This document shows positions 1 to 8,622 of a stretch of DNA of 34,123 bases, in pieces. The position numbers and the translations under genes are program-made. The first letter of the stretch is position 1, and each line of letters opens with the position of its first letter. Source of the DNA: Colivivens sp964537205 (GTDB lineage: Bacteria; Bacteroidota; Bacteroidia; Bacteroidales; Bacteroidaceae); assembly GCA_964537205.1 (NCBI GenBank), contig CAZHZH010000022.1:1-34123 (forward strand). The letters run 5' to 3'. The notes beneath the pieces are model-generated. The model saw only the letters and a program-made list of their open reading frames with translations, was not told where the DNA came from and did no database searches.

Positions 1-73
1 GCTCTGGAAATATAGTTGTTATCATCATAACGCTAATGACCGATTTGGGTTAAACACAGCAGAAACATACGAT

Positions 74-111
74 AAAAAAATCGGAGTCAAACCATCTCAG
101 TTTAGCTCCGA
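74..111 (-). terminator. Intrinsic terminator downstream of the XRE-type regulator
   Basis: Read on the minus strand, TCGGAG and CTCCGA (outer arms 81-86 and 106-111) pair. The stem continues inward through one mismatch and a G-U pair into AAAC/GTTT, giving about 11 pairs. The 3' arm runs straight into a seven-T tract (complement of 74-80). It lies about 127 nt beyond the stop of the regulator at 238-768, the only minus-strand gene seen upstream of it. Confidence 0.65.
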
Positions 112-237
112 CCACAATTTCAACTTAGTCTTACATTTTAATTTCTTTGTGCAGTCCGCCAATTCTTAATACTGTCATAGGCTGCGTTTCCTTATCTTCT
201 TATCTCCACGCACATCTTAATTCCTTTTTGGTATATA

Positions 238-768
238 TTATTTAGGAGTACTGAACGCCTCGTACGTTCCGTCGTCGAAGAAAATACGCACCTCAACAAT
301 CTGTCTTTTCCTATGACCAAGCGCCTCGTCTACGGAGGACTTGATCACCTCCTTAAGCCCTAAGACATCTATAGGTTTCGCAGGTTGAACCTGTGGCTTT
401 ACCTTTACAGTCTCAGCAGTACGAGTCTTCACACTTGGTTGTGCGTTTGAGAAAAGGTCGAGACTTCCTGTGCCTGTCTGGCGCAAAACCGGTTGTTCAG
501 AAACGACAGCGTCGGTCTCTGCCTCCGACTTTTTATACACCGGTCCTTCACCCATAAATACCCATTGCGGATTGAGTTCAGGAAAAGCCACGACAATTGC
601 CTTAAATATAGGCAGCGTCGGTTTGCTCCGCCCACTGGTGATATGGGAAATCGTAGCCGGTGCGATACCCGTAAGTTGGGAAAACTCAACATTGCTCAAC
701 GACATTTCCTTTATTATATATTCTATGCGTTCTTTGTCGTCCATAAAATAATCATTATGTTTATTCAA
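238..768 (-). CDS. XRE-type helix-turn-helix transcriptional regulator
   Basis: A 176-residue protein with an N-terminal Cro/C1-type helix-turn-helix at about residues 13-62. The motif reads FSQLTGIAPATISHITSGRS, followed by KPTLPIFKAI and a 'NPQWVFMGEGP' segment. The second half (about 75-176) is a proline/glutamine/lysine-rich linker and a short charged end that I do not recognise. The family binds DNA, usually as a dimer, but its target here is unknown. It stands alone: a strong Bacteroidota promoter lies about 60 nt upstream and an intrinsic terminator lies downstream. The start at 768 gives MNKHND; a second in-frame ATG at 744 (MDDKERIEY) is equally plausible because neither has a clear Shine-Dalgarno. 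Phage-repressor ancestry is possible, but no phage genes are nearby and the HTH resembles chromosomal regulators common in Bacteroidales (from memory). Confidence 0.85.
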   Translation of the reverse strand: MNKHNDYFMDDKERIEYIIKEMSLSNVEFSQLTGIAPATISHITSGRSKPTLPIFKAIVVAFPELNPQWVFMGEGPVYKKSEAETDAVVSEQPVLRQTGTGSLDLFSNAQPSVKTRTAETVKVKPQVQPAKPIDVLGLKEVIKSSVDEALGHRKRQIVEVRIFFDDGTYEAFSTPK

Positions 769-827
769 TTCTTACATTATCAATTGCCGAATGACAAGGA
801 AATATACCTTCATCTTGTATTCGTTTA

Positions 828-859
828 CAAAAGTAGATATATTTTTCCAATCTACCAAA
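828..859 (-). promoter_or_regulatory. Bacteroidota sigma-ABfr-type promoter of the XRE regulator
   Basis: On the minus strand TTTG (complement of 856-859) is followed by a 20-nt spacer and TACTTTTG (complement of 828-835). This matches the TTTG-N19-21-TAnnTTTG consensus. Transcription would start near 821, giving a leader of about 50-75 nt depending on which start codon is used. Confidence 0.65.
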
Positions 860-1663
860 TGTTTCAAAATAAATTTAGAAAAAACTTTTTGTATTTGCGT
901 TTGTATACTATACATTTTGATTTACCGAATACGACAAGCGTTTATACAATTAAAGGAATGCGACTAAAATCAACTTCATTTTATTTTCTGCAATCCACTA
1001 CTATAAATTTGATTATCTAAGCATTATTAGATTTGAAAATATAGACAATTACGTTCATATTCCACAAAGTGCATAAATGAGCAAACAATAATTACATCAT
1101 AAGTTCATTTATTTAATTATAATAATTTGATTACATGAATGTTATATACATAATATTCATATTGAATATCGATGCGTAAACAATAATAAACCTATAAATA
1201 TACGTTGGTGTCACACGGCTTTATCTTTGTACAGAATACAGTTGTAAACGCATATCATGAATTTAGTTATGTCAATTCGTTTACATTTTGGATGATTGAG
1301 AATTCTATATTTGGATTTACATTTCACAAAACACGGCTTCCAATTGTATATTCGGCTATATTTGGCTTCATATTCTCTCCCTTCATCAGGGAGAGAATGC
1401 ACAATGGGGCTAAAACGGGTTAAAACCTGCGTAATCCCCTTAACATCAAGCGATAAACCGTCTGTTTTTTTGTACAGTGATTTTGAGCTAAAAAATTTTG
1501 GGAAGCATGGAAGTCACGAAAAAAAGGCATGAGACTGCGTTTCTCAACCCTGTTTTAAGGATATTCAAGGCTTCAAAAGTACGATAACAAAAGGGATTTT
1601 ACATTTTTCAGCGACTTTTTAGTGGACAAAAGCAATATCACAAGCACATTTATCCACGCCATA
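860..1663. other. AT-rich region without a convincing gene
   Basis: About 800 nt between the XRE promoter and the end of holA. Open frames here are short, overlap one another on both strands, and show no recognisable domain or Bacteroidota-like composition. The left part (about 860-1200) is very AT-rich. The right part holds a perfect 10-bp hairpin (1372-1398), a GGTT/AACC palindrome inside flanking GGGG/CCCC (about 1405-1438), several A/T tracts and a minus-strand TAnnTTTG box at 1574-1581. Several other TAnnTTTG matches (for example 1222, 1306, 1357) lack a spaced -33 box and may be chance in such DNA. It could be an intergenic repeat or an unannotated small RNA. Confidence 0.5.
1372..1398. 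repeat. Perfect 10-bp inverted repeat (hairpin)
   Basis: ATTCTCTCCC (1372-1381) and GGGAGAGAAT (1389-1398) are exact reverse complements separated by a 7-nt loop. Neither side is followed by a T tract, so it does not look like a simple intrinsic terminator. An operator, an RNA structural element or the end of an intergenic repeat are all possible. Confidence 0.6.
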
Positions 1664-2749
1664 TCACTGTGCCTGAAAACGTATTTTCTCGGAAAAGTAT
1701 GCAAGTACCGCCTGAATACATATATGCAAAATAAAGAATATAAGTTCCCTCATGATTTCTCCATCAGTGGCATTCCCCTTCTCCACTCCCTTGAGCTTGG
1801 TGTCCGTTTCGCGAATCTTACCGATAATCCTCAATGTCTTCGTAGCCGTATAATTCCTCATAGCGGCGACTATTTCCTTAGCTTGCCAGGGAGAGATTCC
1901 CAAATGTTGTGCAATACCGTATTCAGTCCTGTCTGGAGAATAATATCCTTGCATCATATTGGCGAAAAGATTGAAGAGTACCGCCAAGGTCGAAAACGGA
2001 GGGTTCGCTTTCGGATTAGAATCGAAGTAGAACATTATTTGGTTGGCCTTAAATACATCCTTGTTCACAATGGCATTCTTCAATTCCCAATTGTTGAATT
2101 CCTTGCTGATGCCGATATTCCGTTCTACCAATTCGGCTGTAATGTTAGTAGATCCGTCATTATTGGCAATAACGAGTTTGTCGAGTTCGCCTGCCATACG
2201 GTTCAAGTCGGCACCAATATATTCCGTCATCATCATTCGCGCATTGTTGTCAATGGTCAGTCCCTTCCGTTTCAAGTAGTCAGTGACGAACTGAGGCAGA
2301 GCGGAATCCTTCACTTTGGGACTCTCAAACACCACCCCGACCTTCTGACACATAGACACAAGCCTCTTCCTTTTGTCTACCATACCATTTTTATAGCATA
2401 TCACAAGTATGGTCGATTTCAGTGGATTTTGGACATATTCCGACAACTCATCTATCTTTAACAGATTCTGCGCCTCTTTAACAATTATAACTTGGTATTC
2501 CGACATCATCGGATATCGTTTCGCCGTATTAATTATATTACGCACGTCGGTTTCCCGCGTACAATAAATAATCATTTGATTGAAGTCTTTCTCCTCCTCT
2601 GCCAATACAGTATTCGCGAGATAATCAGATATACGGTCAATGTAATAAGACTCCTCCCCCATCAGCAAATACACAGGTAAGAACTTGCGTTGTTTGATTG
2701 AATTCATCAAATCGCCATAGGAGATTCCGGATGATGTAGTCTTTGCCAT
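1664..2749 (-). CDS. holA: DNA polymerase III subunit delta
   Basis: A 361-residue protein that fits HolA, the clamp-loader subunit that opens the sliding clamp and works with gamma/tau and delta-prime at the replication fork. The N-terminal 'PVYLLMGEESYYIDRISDYL' segment is the typical HolA opening (no functional Walker A). 'VIIVKEAQNL' follows, then a helical middle with 'MMTEYIGADLNRMAGELDKL', and a C-terminal collar-like domain with 'PPFSTLAVLFNLFANM'. Length is close to the usual 340 residues. The frame is open to 2857, but the start at 2749 (MAKTTSSG) is chosen because the extra 36 residues look non-coding and the promoter box at 2776-2783 lies inside them. The gene is monocistronic. 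Long plus-strand frames over it are shadows. Confidence 0.93.
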   Translation of the reverse strand: MAKTTSSGISYGDLMNSIKQRKFLPVYLLMGEESYYIDRISDYLANTVLAEEEKDFNQMIIYCTRETDVRNIINTAKRYPMMSEYQVIIVKEAQNLLKIDELSEYVQNPLKSTILVICYKNGMVDKRKRLVSMCQKVGVVFESPKVKDSALPQFVTDYLKRKGLTIDNNARMMMTEYIGADLNRMAGELDKLVIANNDGSTNITAELVERNIGISKEFNNWELKNAIVNKDVFKANQIMFYFDSNPKANPPFSTLAVLFNLFANMMQGYYSPDRTEYGIAQHLGISPWQAKEIVAAMRNYTATKTLRIIGKIRETDTKLKGVEKGNATDGEIMRELIFFILHICIQAVLAYFSEKIRFQAQ

Positions 2750-2775
2750 AATTTCATATATTGGTTTTGCAAGTG

Positions 2776-2783
2776 CAAATGTA
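2776..2783 (-). promoter_or_regulatory. Probable -7 box of the holA promoter
   Basis: The minus strand reads TACATTTG, matching TAnnTTTG, 26 nt upstream of the chosen holA start. No good TTTG -33 box is seen at the expected distance. Its position supports the 2749 start over the 2857 one. Confidence 0.45.
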
Positions 2784-3054
2784 CACAAAAAACTTGAAGG
2801 ATAGAAATCACACACGCTTTTATTGTTTCTGTCGCCTGCCTTTTCCATATCCTCCATAAAGGATCAACATTCCACTACTTCATCATACAGACGGTAACAA
2901 GGTAGGAAAAAACACCAGCAGGCGACTCAGGCAAAACACACCTAAAGAGGACGGATTTCAAGGATGTAAAACAAAATCATGATAGAAAGTCCATACAAGG
3001 CCAAGGGAAAACAAACTTTCTCACACAATAGGAATCGTTCACAAACAAACTTTG

Positions 3055-3062
3055 TATATTTG
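3055..3062 (+). promoter_or_regulatory. Probable -7 box upstream of the 20-residue-repeat protein
   Basis: TATATTTG matches TAnnTTTG, 59 nt upstream of the start at 3122. The -33 region is not convincing. Confidence 0.5.
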
Positions 3063-3121
3063 CACTTGCAAAATAACCCCGCCTGTCAATCAAAGTGTAG
3101 TATCAAACAATATGGCAATAT

Positions 3122-3595
3122 ATGAAGAAGACGTTATTATCAATCATCCTTTTGGTTTGCGGGTGCATGGTGTGTGAGGCGCAGACATACGTATATCTTG
3201 GCAGTTCCACGAAGCGAGGCGACATCGTGTACACCGTCAGCAAGGGACATGTTTACAAGGGAGCTTCAACAATGTCGGCGGACATAGTGCTGACTTTCGA
3301 CGGCAAGCGCATATATAAAGGCAACTCAAAACTGACGGACAATGTGGTTGCAACATGGAAGGACAGCCGCCTCTACGAGGGCACTTCCACCTTTCGCTCC
3401 GATATGATAGCCAACTTGCGGGGAAAGAGCATGTACAAGGGTTCATCATCGTACCGCTCCGACATTATATTCACCTACAAAGACAATCGGGTCTATGCAA
3501 AAGACTCCGCTATGCGCGACGACATACTCCTCACGACAAGCGGCAGCGTCTCCCCCGCTGTCATATATATGATAATGGTGATGCTTGTGAAATGA
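3122..3595 (+). CDS. Small secreted protein with six 20-residue repeats, function unknown
   Basis: A 157-residue protein. Residues 1-21 look like a signal peptide (MKK, hydrophobic core, then CEA-QTY); a 'CGC' inside the core makes a lipoprotein signal a weaker alternative. From about residue 23 to 140 the sequence is six tandem units of 20 residues. The consensus is aromatic/aliphatic-Y-x-G-x-S-x4-D-hydrophobic-hydrophobic-x-T-x2-G/D-x-R; clear units begin VYKGAS, IYKGNS, LYEGTS, MYKGSS and VYAKDS. Alternation of hydrophobic and polar residues suggests one beta hairpin per unit, so a small beta-rich fold is likely. A short hydrophobic C-terminus follows (AVIYMIMVMLVK). It resembles in style the short beta-repeat proteins of Bacteroidota, but I cannot name a family. 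It sits alone between holA and the copper genes. Confidence 0.8.
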   Translation: MKKTLLSIILLVCGCMVCEAQTYVYLGSSTKRGDIVYTVSKGHVYKGASTMSADIVLTFDGKRIYKGNSKLTDNVVATWKDSRLYEGTSTFRSDMIANLRGKSMYKGSSSYRSDIIFTYKDNRVYAKDSAMRDDILLTTSGSVSPAVIYMIMVMLVK

Positions 3596-3820
3596 CAAAA
3601 AGCAAACGCCATGTTCACTCGTACTTTCCAAGAATCCATACATTGTCTTTCGTCTTGCAAACATTACATCGGATTACAGCAACAGCACAGTAAAGGAAGG
3701 TGAAAACAGTATCTTTAATGTCAAAACAACTCGACCACCACAGGGGATTTCACAATGTATAGAGCGGAAATTCATAAATCTAATCCATAATATTGTAACC
3801 GCAGCCATATTAAAATGAAG

Positions 3821-3828
3821 TACCTTTG
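3821..3828 (+). promoter_or_regulatory. Probable -7 box of the HMA-copA operon
   Basis: TACCTTTG matches TAnnTTTG and lies 46 nt upstream of the ATG at 3874. An ATTG at 3792-3795 is 25 nt away, too far for a standard -33 box. A copper-responsive activator could compensate for that, but this is inference. Confidence 0.55.
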
Positions 3829-3873
3829 CAGCGGAATTAAAAATATAAGTTGAACACAAAAAATTTAGAGAAC

Positions 3874-4086
3874 ATGGAAACAAAGACATTTAATGTTGAA
3901 GGAATGAAATGCCCGCATTGTAAGGCAAATGTTGAAAACGCAATAAAAGCTCTCACAGGAGTGGTAAAAGCCGAGGCAAGTGTGGAAGCCAAGAACGTTA
4001 CAGTGGAATACGACCCAGACACAGTAAGTCCACAGCAGATAAAAGATGCTGTAGACGGTAGCGGAAGATACGAACTTGTCTTATAA
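3874..4086 (+). CDS. Free heavy-metal-associated (HMA) domain protein, CopZ-like
   Basis: About 70 residues forming one HMA domain (ferredoxin-like fold). It opens METKTFNVEGMKCPHC; the GMKCPHC loop holds the two cysteines that bind Cu(I) in this family, and the end matches the usual DPDTVSPQQIKDAV strand-helix. Such proteins are cytosolic copper chaperones that pass metal to a partner ATPase. The copA gene starts 66 nt downstream on the same strand, so the two are probably co-transcribed from the TACCTTTG box at 3821. An in-frame TTG at 3850 would add eight residues, but the ATG at 3874 gives the normal length. The metal could also be another soft ion; copper is inferred from the neighbour. 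Confidence 0.88.
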   Translation: METKTFNVEGMKCPHCKANVENAIKALTGVVKAEASVEAKNVTVEYDPDTVSPQQIKDAVDGSGRYELVL

Positions 4087-4152
4087 ACGCGGTGTTTGCA
4101 TAAGCGCATCATAACCATATAAATAAGCATCTATTACAACTATTAAGACACT

Positions 4153-6111
4153 ATGAAACAAACAATACCCGTAATAGGAATGGCATGCTCGGCATGCTCG
4201 GCCACAATCGAGAAGAAGCTAAACTCCCTCGACGGCATAAACAGCGCGTCTGTCAGCCTGCCTGGCAGAAGCGCGCTGGTTGATTATGATCCCGACAAGA
4301 TTTCTCTTCAAGAAATGAAGAAGCAAATCAACGCCATTGGTTATGACCTTATAATAGAGAAAGACCGCTCAGTAGAGGAAATAAGAAGGCATGAGTATGT
4401 GATACTAAAGCGCAAGACAATTCTGTCATGGTGCTTCTCACTCCTCGTGATGAGTGTCTCTATGGGATGGATAAACGTAGGCAGCAAGGATTTGGCAAAC
4501 CAGTTGTGCCTGATAGTCGCACTGGCAAATATTTTCTATTGTGGTTGGTCGTTCTATTCGTCTACATTCAAACAGCTGCGCCATGGTTCCGCCAACATGG
4601 ACACACTCGTCACCCTTTCCACAGCAATCAGCTTTCTGTTCAGTGCTTTCAACACATTCTGGGGCGAAGACGTGTGGGGAAGTCGCGGAATCGAATGGCA
4701 TACCTATTATGACGCAAGCGTAATGATCATCACATTCGTGCTTACTGGCCGTTTGCTGGAGGAGAAGGCAAAGGACAGCACCGCAAGCAGCATACGCAAA
4801 CTGATGGGCATGGCTCCAAAGACCGCCCATATAGTAGAAACACCTGAGAAGCGCGACGCGGAAGGCAAAGTAATACAAGAAGCCGTCATACGCGAGGTGC
4901 CTATATCCACAATCGAAGTGGGCGACACATTGGAAGTACGCCCAGGAGAAAAAGTACCTGTCGACGGCGAGGTGACATGGGCGAACTCATTTATGACCAA
5001 GGACGCGGCCTATGTAGATGAGAGCATGATAACCGGAGAGCCGACCCCGGCAGAAAAGAAGAAGGGATCGAAAGTACTTGCAGGAACAATTCCAAGCCAG
5101 GGGAAATTCAGGATGAAGGCACGTCAGATCGGAGAAAATACCGCATTGGCGCAAATAATACGCATGGTACAAGAAGCCCAAGGCTCCAAGGCACCTGTCC
5201 AACGCATTGTGGACAAGGCGGCATTGATATTCGTACCAGTCGTCGCATGTATCGCAGTAATTACGTTCCTGGCATGGTGGATTATTGGAGGAAGTGCATA
5301 CCTGCCTCAAGCAATACTTAGTGCGGTGGCGGTGCTTGTGGTGGCATGTCCGTGCGCCATGGGGCTCGCCACTCCTACGGCCCTCATGGTCGGCATAGGC
5401 AAAGCCGCGGAAAAGCAGGTGCTTATAAAAGACGCGAGCGCGTTGGAAAACCTACGTAAAGTTGACGCGCTGGTCATCGACAAGACCGGCACCCTCACCA
5501 TACCAAACCAAAATATCGACTTCACGAAAGCGGACAACCTTCCACTTGAGGAACGCGAGACCCTGAAGCCAAACGCGAAGCAAGCGATGAGCGACTTGCA
5601 AAATCGCGGGATTGACGTATACATGATGAGTGGTGACAAAGAAGAGGCCGCCAAATACTGGGCAGAGAAAGCCAGCATCAAGCACTACAATAGCAGGGTG
5701 CTTCCGCAAGACAAGGAAAACCTTGTAAGCAAGCTCCAGTCGGAAGGGAAACACGTTGCCATGATTGGCGACGGCATAAACGACACCCAGGCTTTGGCGC
5801 AGGCCGATGTCAGCATTGCAATTGGCAAAGGAACGGATGTCGCAATGGACGTGGCCCAAGTCACACTGATGGGTGACGACCTGCGCACCATTCCTGAAGC
5901 CATAGATTTGAGCAAGAAGACAGTGAACATGATTTGGCAGAACCTGTTTTGGGCGTTCATATACAACATCGTGTGCATTCCGTTGGCTGCCGGAGTCCTT
6001 TACCTATTTGGTATAGACTTTCAAATCACTCCTATGTGGGCATCAGCGCTTATGGCATTCTCAAGTGTCAGCGTTGTCCTAAACAGTCTGCGACTCAAAT
6101 TCGTCAAATGA
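4153..6111 (+). CDS. copA: Copper-exporting P1B-type ATPase lacking a recognisable N-domain
   Basis: A 652-residue inner-membrane Cu(I) pump. It has one N-terminal HMA domain (GMACSAC, C12 and C15), transmembrane pairs from about 85, an actuator domain with ITGEPTP (about 292-298), the membrane ligand motif CPC (C399, C401), the phosphorylation site DKTGTLT (D443), MSGDK (D495) and GDGIND (D540, D544). The last membrane pair carries 'FWAFIYN' and 'MWASALMAFSSVSVVLNS', the N-Y and M-x2-S-type residues of Cu(I) pumps. The odd point is that only about 52 residues separate D443 from D495, whereas CopA proteins normally have about 190 with a nucleotide-binding domain carrying an SEHP-type histidine. 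That domain is absent, yet the frame is clean and everything else is intact. It follows the HMA protein and ends 15 nt from the convergent GH2 gene. Confidence 0.93.
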   Translation: MKQTIPVIGMACSACSATIEKKLNSLDGINSASVSLPGRSALVDYDPDKISLQEMKKQINAIGYDLIIEKDRSVEEIRRHEYVILKRKTILSWCFSLLVMSVSMGWINVGSKDLANQLCLIVALANIFYCGWSFYSSTFKQLRHGSANMDTLVTLSTAISFLFSAFNTFWGEDVWGSRGIEWHTYYDASVMIITFVLTGRLLEEKAKDSTASSIRKLMGMAPKTAHIVETPEKRDAEGKVIQEAVIREVPISTIEVGDTLEVRPGEKVPVDGEVTWANSFMTKDAAYVDESMITGEPTPAEKKKGSKVLAGTIPSQGKFRMKARQIGENTALAQIIRMVQEAQGSKAPVQRIVDKAALIFVPVVACIAVITFLAWWIIGGSAYLPQAILSAVAVLVVACPCAMGLATPTALMVGIGKAAEKQVLIKDASALENLRKVDALVIDKTGTLTIPNQNIDFTKADNLPLEERETLKPNAKQAMSDLQNRGIDVYMMSGDKEEAAKYWAEKASIKHYNSRVLPQDKENLVSKLQSEGKHVAMIGDGINDTQALAQADVSIAIGKGTDVAMDVAQVTLMGDDLRTIPEAIDLSKKTVNMIWQNLFWAFIYNIVCIPLAAGVLYLFGIDFQITPMWASALMAFSSVSVVLNSLRLKFVK

Positions 6112-6126
6112 GCGCATACAATAGTA

Positions 6127-8475
6127 TCACTTACTGGTGAGATTGACAATTACAGGCTCCGTCAGCCCCTCGACATTCAGGGTCAGTGTTATCCGCCCGG
6201 CCTTGCGGGTTGTCTGGACGATTGCCATGGCACGACCGAAATAAGTATCATCCTCATGAGACGTGAACGGAGTCGAACGACGCAAGTCACTGTTGACGAG
6301 TCCTACCAGCCTACCCTCACCCTCAATCGCCGCAGAAATGTGGCGATTGACGTGTTGCACGAGATGTCCGTCCTTATCAAGCAATTCCAATTGTATGAAA
6401 CTCAAGTCCTGCCCGTCAGCCGCAAGTTCCGTACGGTCGGCGGTCGCGCGCAATTCCATCGGCTCTCCAGCCGTATACACGACATACTCAGCGACAGTGT
6501 CTGTTCCATTGATTCCCTTAGCCATAATCACGCCAGGAGTATATGGCACGTTCCAAACTATGGTATGGTTGGTATAATCATCCGTATGCTTCACTCCCAT
6601 TATCTTCCCGTTAATGAACAAAGCCACCTTCTCACAGTTTGTAATTGTGTTAACTTCAAACACCAGCCCCTGGTAATTGGGAGGGAAGTTCCATATTGCC
6701 GCCATAGGAGGCCACTGCCACAAGTCCCTGCCATGGTCGATGTCCAACGAATTGTCACGCACCGCTATCCCCACAACGGGCTTGTCGTTCCATAAGGCGC
6801 GCAGGAACATAGCACGCGGTTTCTCCACAAGGCAAATATCGAACAAGCCGTTTGGCCAGCCATGGCTTGGCCAGCCTGCCTCGCCTATGTAGTCTACCCC
6901 CGACCATATAAATCCTCCTGCTATAAAATCATTCTCCGCGATGATGTTCCAAGGGTTGTTTGTGTCGTAAGCCCGTATGTTGCCTTCCGCCCCACAGTAA
7001 TATGGAAGTTCCTCGGTAACGAGCATCTTGCGCTCAGGAAACCTCTTATGATCCGACAACATCCGCACCTCAAGATAGTTGTATCCTATGACATCCGTCA
7101 CACCGGCGAACTTGGTCTGATGGTTGTTTTGTGCGGAAAGACACACTTGCCGTGTTGGCTCCAGCTCATGGACGAAGTCTTGCAACATGCGCGCCCGATC
7201 CACTCCGACATCGTCGGAATTCCATGCTTCTTGAAGCTCATTGCCGATACTCCACAAAATGACACACGGGTGATTGCGGTCGCGTACGATCATGTTCGAC
7301 AAGTCACGTTGCCACCATTCATCAAAATACTCTGCATAATAACCTGACTTCCATTTATCGAACCCCTCGTCGATCACTACAAAACCCATGCTGTCACATA
7401 AGTCGAGAAACTCTGGCGCAGGTTGGTTGTGACTGCACCTTATGGCGTTCACTCCATATTCCTTTATGACTTCAAGTTTCCGTTGCATGGCACGACGAGG
7501 CAGGGCGGCACCAAGGCTCGCCTCGTCTTGGTGCAAGCAGAACCCGTGAAGTTTTACCCGTCGTCCATTCAACAAGAAGCCGTTGTCAGACGTAAACTCA
7601 GCAGTCCTAACACCAAAAGGAATCTCATACGTATCCACCAGTTTCCTTCCCTCATATATTGATGTCCGTAATATATATAAATAAGGTGTATCAATGTCCC
7701 AGCGTATAGGGTTTGGTACGGTAAGTGTCTGCTTGGCTTGGATTCTCCCTCCTCCGTTAATAGTATAAGATTGGGTGCCATCCTTACCGACCGCCTTTCC
7801 GTCTGCGCTGAGTACTTGTTGAACTACACGAATCCCCCTGTTGTCTGCGGAAGAATTGCATATCGTAGCAGTGACATTCACCTCCGCCCGTAAATCAGAT
7901 ATAAAAGGTGTGGTGACATACGTGCCATAATTTTCCACGTACACATCCGCCGTCTTTAGAAGCCAGGCATGACGATAAATGCCCGAACCCGTATACCAAC
8001 GCGCTATATGATTGTCGTCTGACGGATTGTTCACTCTGACAGCAATTACATTGTCGCCGTCCAGGTTCAAATAGGGAGTAATGTCGTATTGTATGTAGCA
8101 GAAGCCATAGGGGCGGAATCCGAGATGATGCCCATTAATATACACGTCGCTCCGGTTGTATATGCCGTCAAACAATATTTCCATGTGTTTTCCCCTATCC
8201 TTTTTGCCTATCACGAACGACTTGCGATACCAACCGACTCCACCTGGCAAGTGTCCGTTGCAACCACTGAGCCGGGCGTCAAACTGTTGGCTTATGCTCC
8301 AGTCGTGAGGCAACTGGACAGTAGACCAGTCGTCGTCATTAAAGTTTGTCTCGGAGTTTGCCGCATCATCAGAGTTTAGGATGAACTTCCAATCATAATC
8401 GAAACACTCTTTCTCATGCGCCATCGTTGCGACACCAAGAAAGAACAAAAGCGCAATGGTTATCGGTTTACACAT
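6127..8475 (-). CDS. Secreted glycoside hydrolase family 2 enzyme, beta-galactosidase-like
   Basis: A 782-residue protein with a signal peptide (about residues 1-19, ending ATMA-HEK). In order: GH2 sugar-binding jelly roll (about 25-180), immunoglobulin-like linker (about 185-290), catalytic TIM barrel (about 295-560), a DUF4982-like domain (about 590-665) and a C-terminal Ig-like domain (about 670-780). Barrel motifs are 'NAIRCSHNQPAPEFLDLCD', 'WSIGNELQ' with the acid/base E413, and 'LVTEELPYY' with the likely nucleophile E488. The family removes terminal beta-linked galactose or related sugars; substrate cannot be set from sequence. The signal peptide suggests periplasm or cell surface. It is monocistronic with a near-consensus promoter at 8623-8653 and a leader of about 140 nt. 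No SusC/SusD pair is nearby, so it is not part of a visible utilisation locus. Confidence 0.93.
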   Translation of the reverse strand: MCKPITIALLFFLGVATMAHEKECFDYDWKFILNSDDAANSETNFNDDDWSTVQLPHDWSISQQFDARLSGCNGHLPGGVGWYRKSFVIGKKDRGKHMEILFDGIYNRSDVYINGHHLGFRPYGFCYIQYDITPYLNLDGDNVIAVRVNNPSDDNHIARWYTGSGIYRHAWLLKTADVYVENYGTYVTTPFISDLRAEVNVTATICNSSADNRGIRVVQQVLSADGKAVGKDGTQSYTINGGGRIQAKQTLTVPNPIRWDIDTPYLYILRTSIYEGRKLVDTYEIPFGVRTAEFTSDNGFLLNGRRVKLHGFCLHQDEASLGAALPRRAMQRKLEVIKEYGVNAIRCSHNQPAPEFLDLCDSMGFVVIDEGFDKWKSGYYAEYFDEWWQRDLSNMIVRDRNHPCVILWSIGNELQEAWNSDDVGVDRARMLQDFVHELEPTRQVCLSAQNNHQTKFAGVTDVIGYNYLEVRMLSDHKRFPERKMLVTEELPYYCGAEGNIRAYDTNNPWNIIAENDFIAGGFIWSGVDYIGEAGWPSHGWPNGLFDICLVEKPRAMFLRALWNDKPVVGIAVRDNSLDIDHGRDLWQWPPMAAIWNFPPNYQGLVFEVNTITNCEKVALFINGKIMGVKHTDDYTNHTIVWNVPYTPGVIMAKGINGTDTVAEYVVYTAGEPMELRATADRTELAADGQDLSFIQLELLDKDGHLVQHVNRHISAAIEGEGRLVGLVNSDLRRSTPFTSHEDDTYFGRAMAIVQTTRKAGRITLTLNVEGLTEPVIVNLTSK

Positions 8476-8622
8476 AATATAATAGTATTTACAAAGTCAT
8501 ACAATTCAATAAGATCAAATATAATAACATCTGTGCGACAGCTGACACGAGTCATATCAATGAATTATATGCCACTGCAATTAACTCATAAACTGTCAAC
8601 AGTCATAGTTGATTAGTAGATG

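Noticed and set aside
1205..1423. 72-codon plus-strand frame preceded by a TATCTTTG box at 1222
   Set aside because: The box is inside the frame rather than upstream, there is no domain, and an antisense frame of similar size covers the same bases.
238..1663. XRE regulator plus AT-rich flank as a prophage or mobile-element remnant
   Set aside because: No integrase, transposase, phage structural gene, tRNA or paired att repeat was seen.
1622..2461. 279-codon open frame on the plus strand
   Set aside because: It lies wholly antisense to holA, shows no domain, and its composition (many H, R, Y, F) is that of a complement-strand shadow.
4183..4202. Tandem GGCATGCTC in the 5' end of copA
   Set aside because: It encodes the ordinary GMACSAC metal site, so the repeat is explained by the protein motif.
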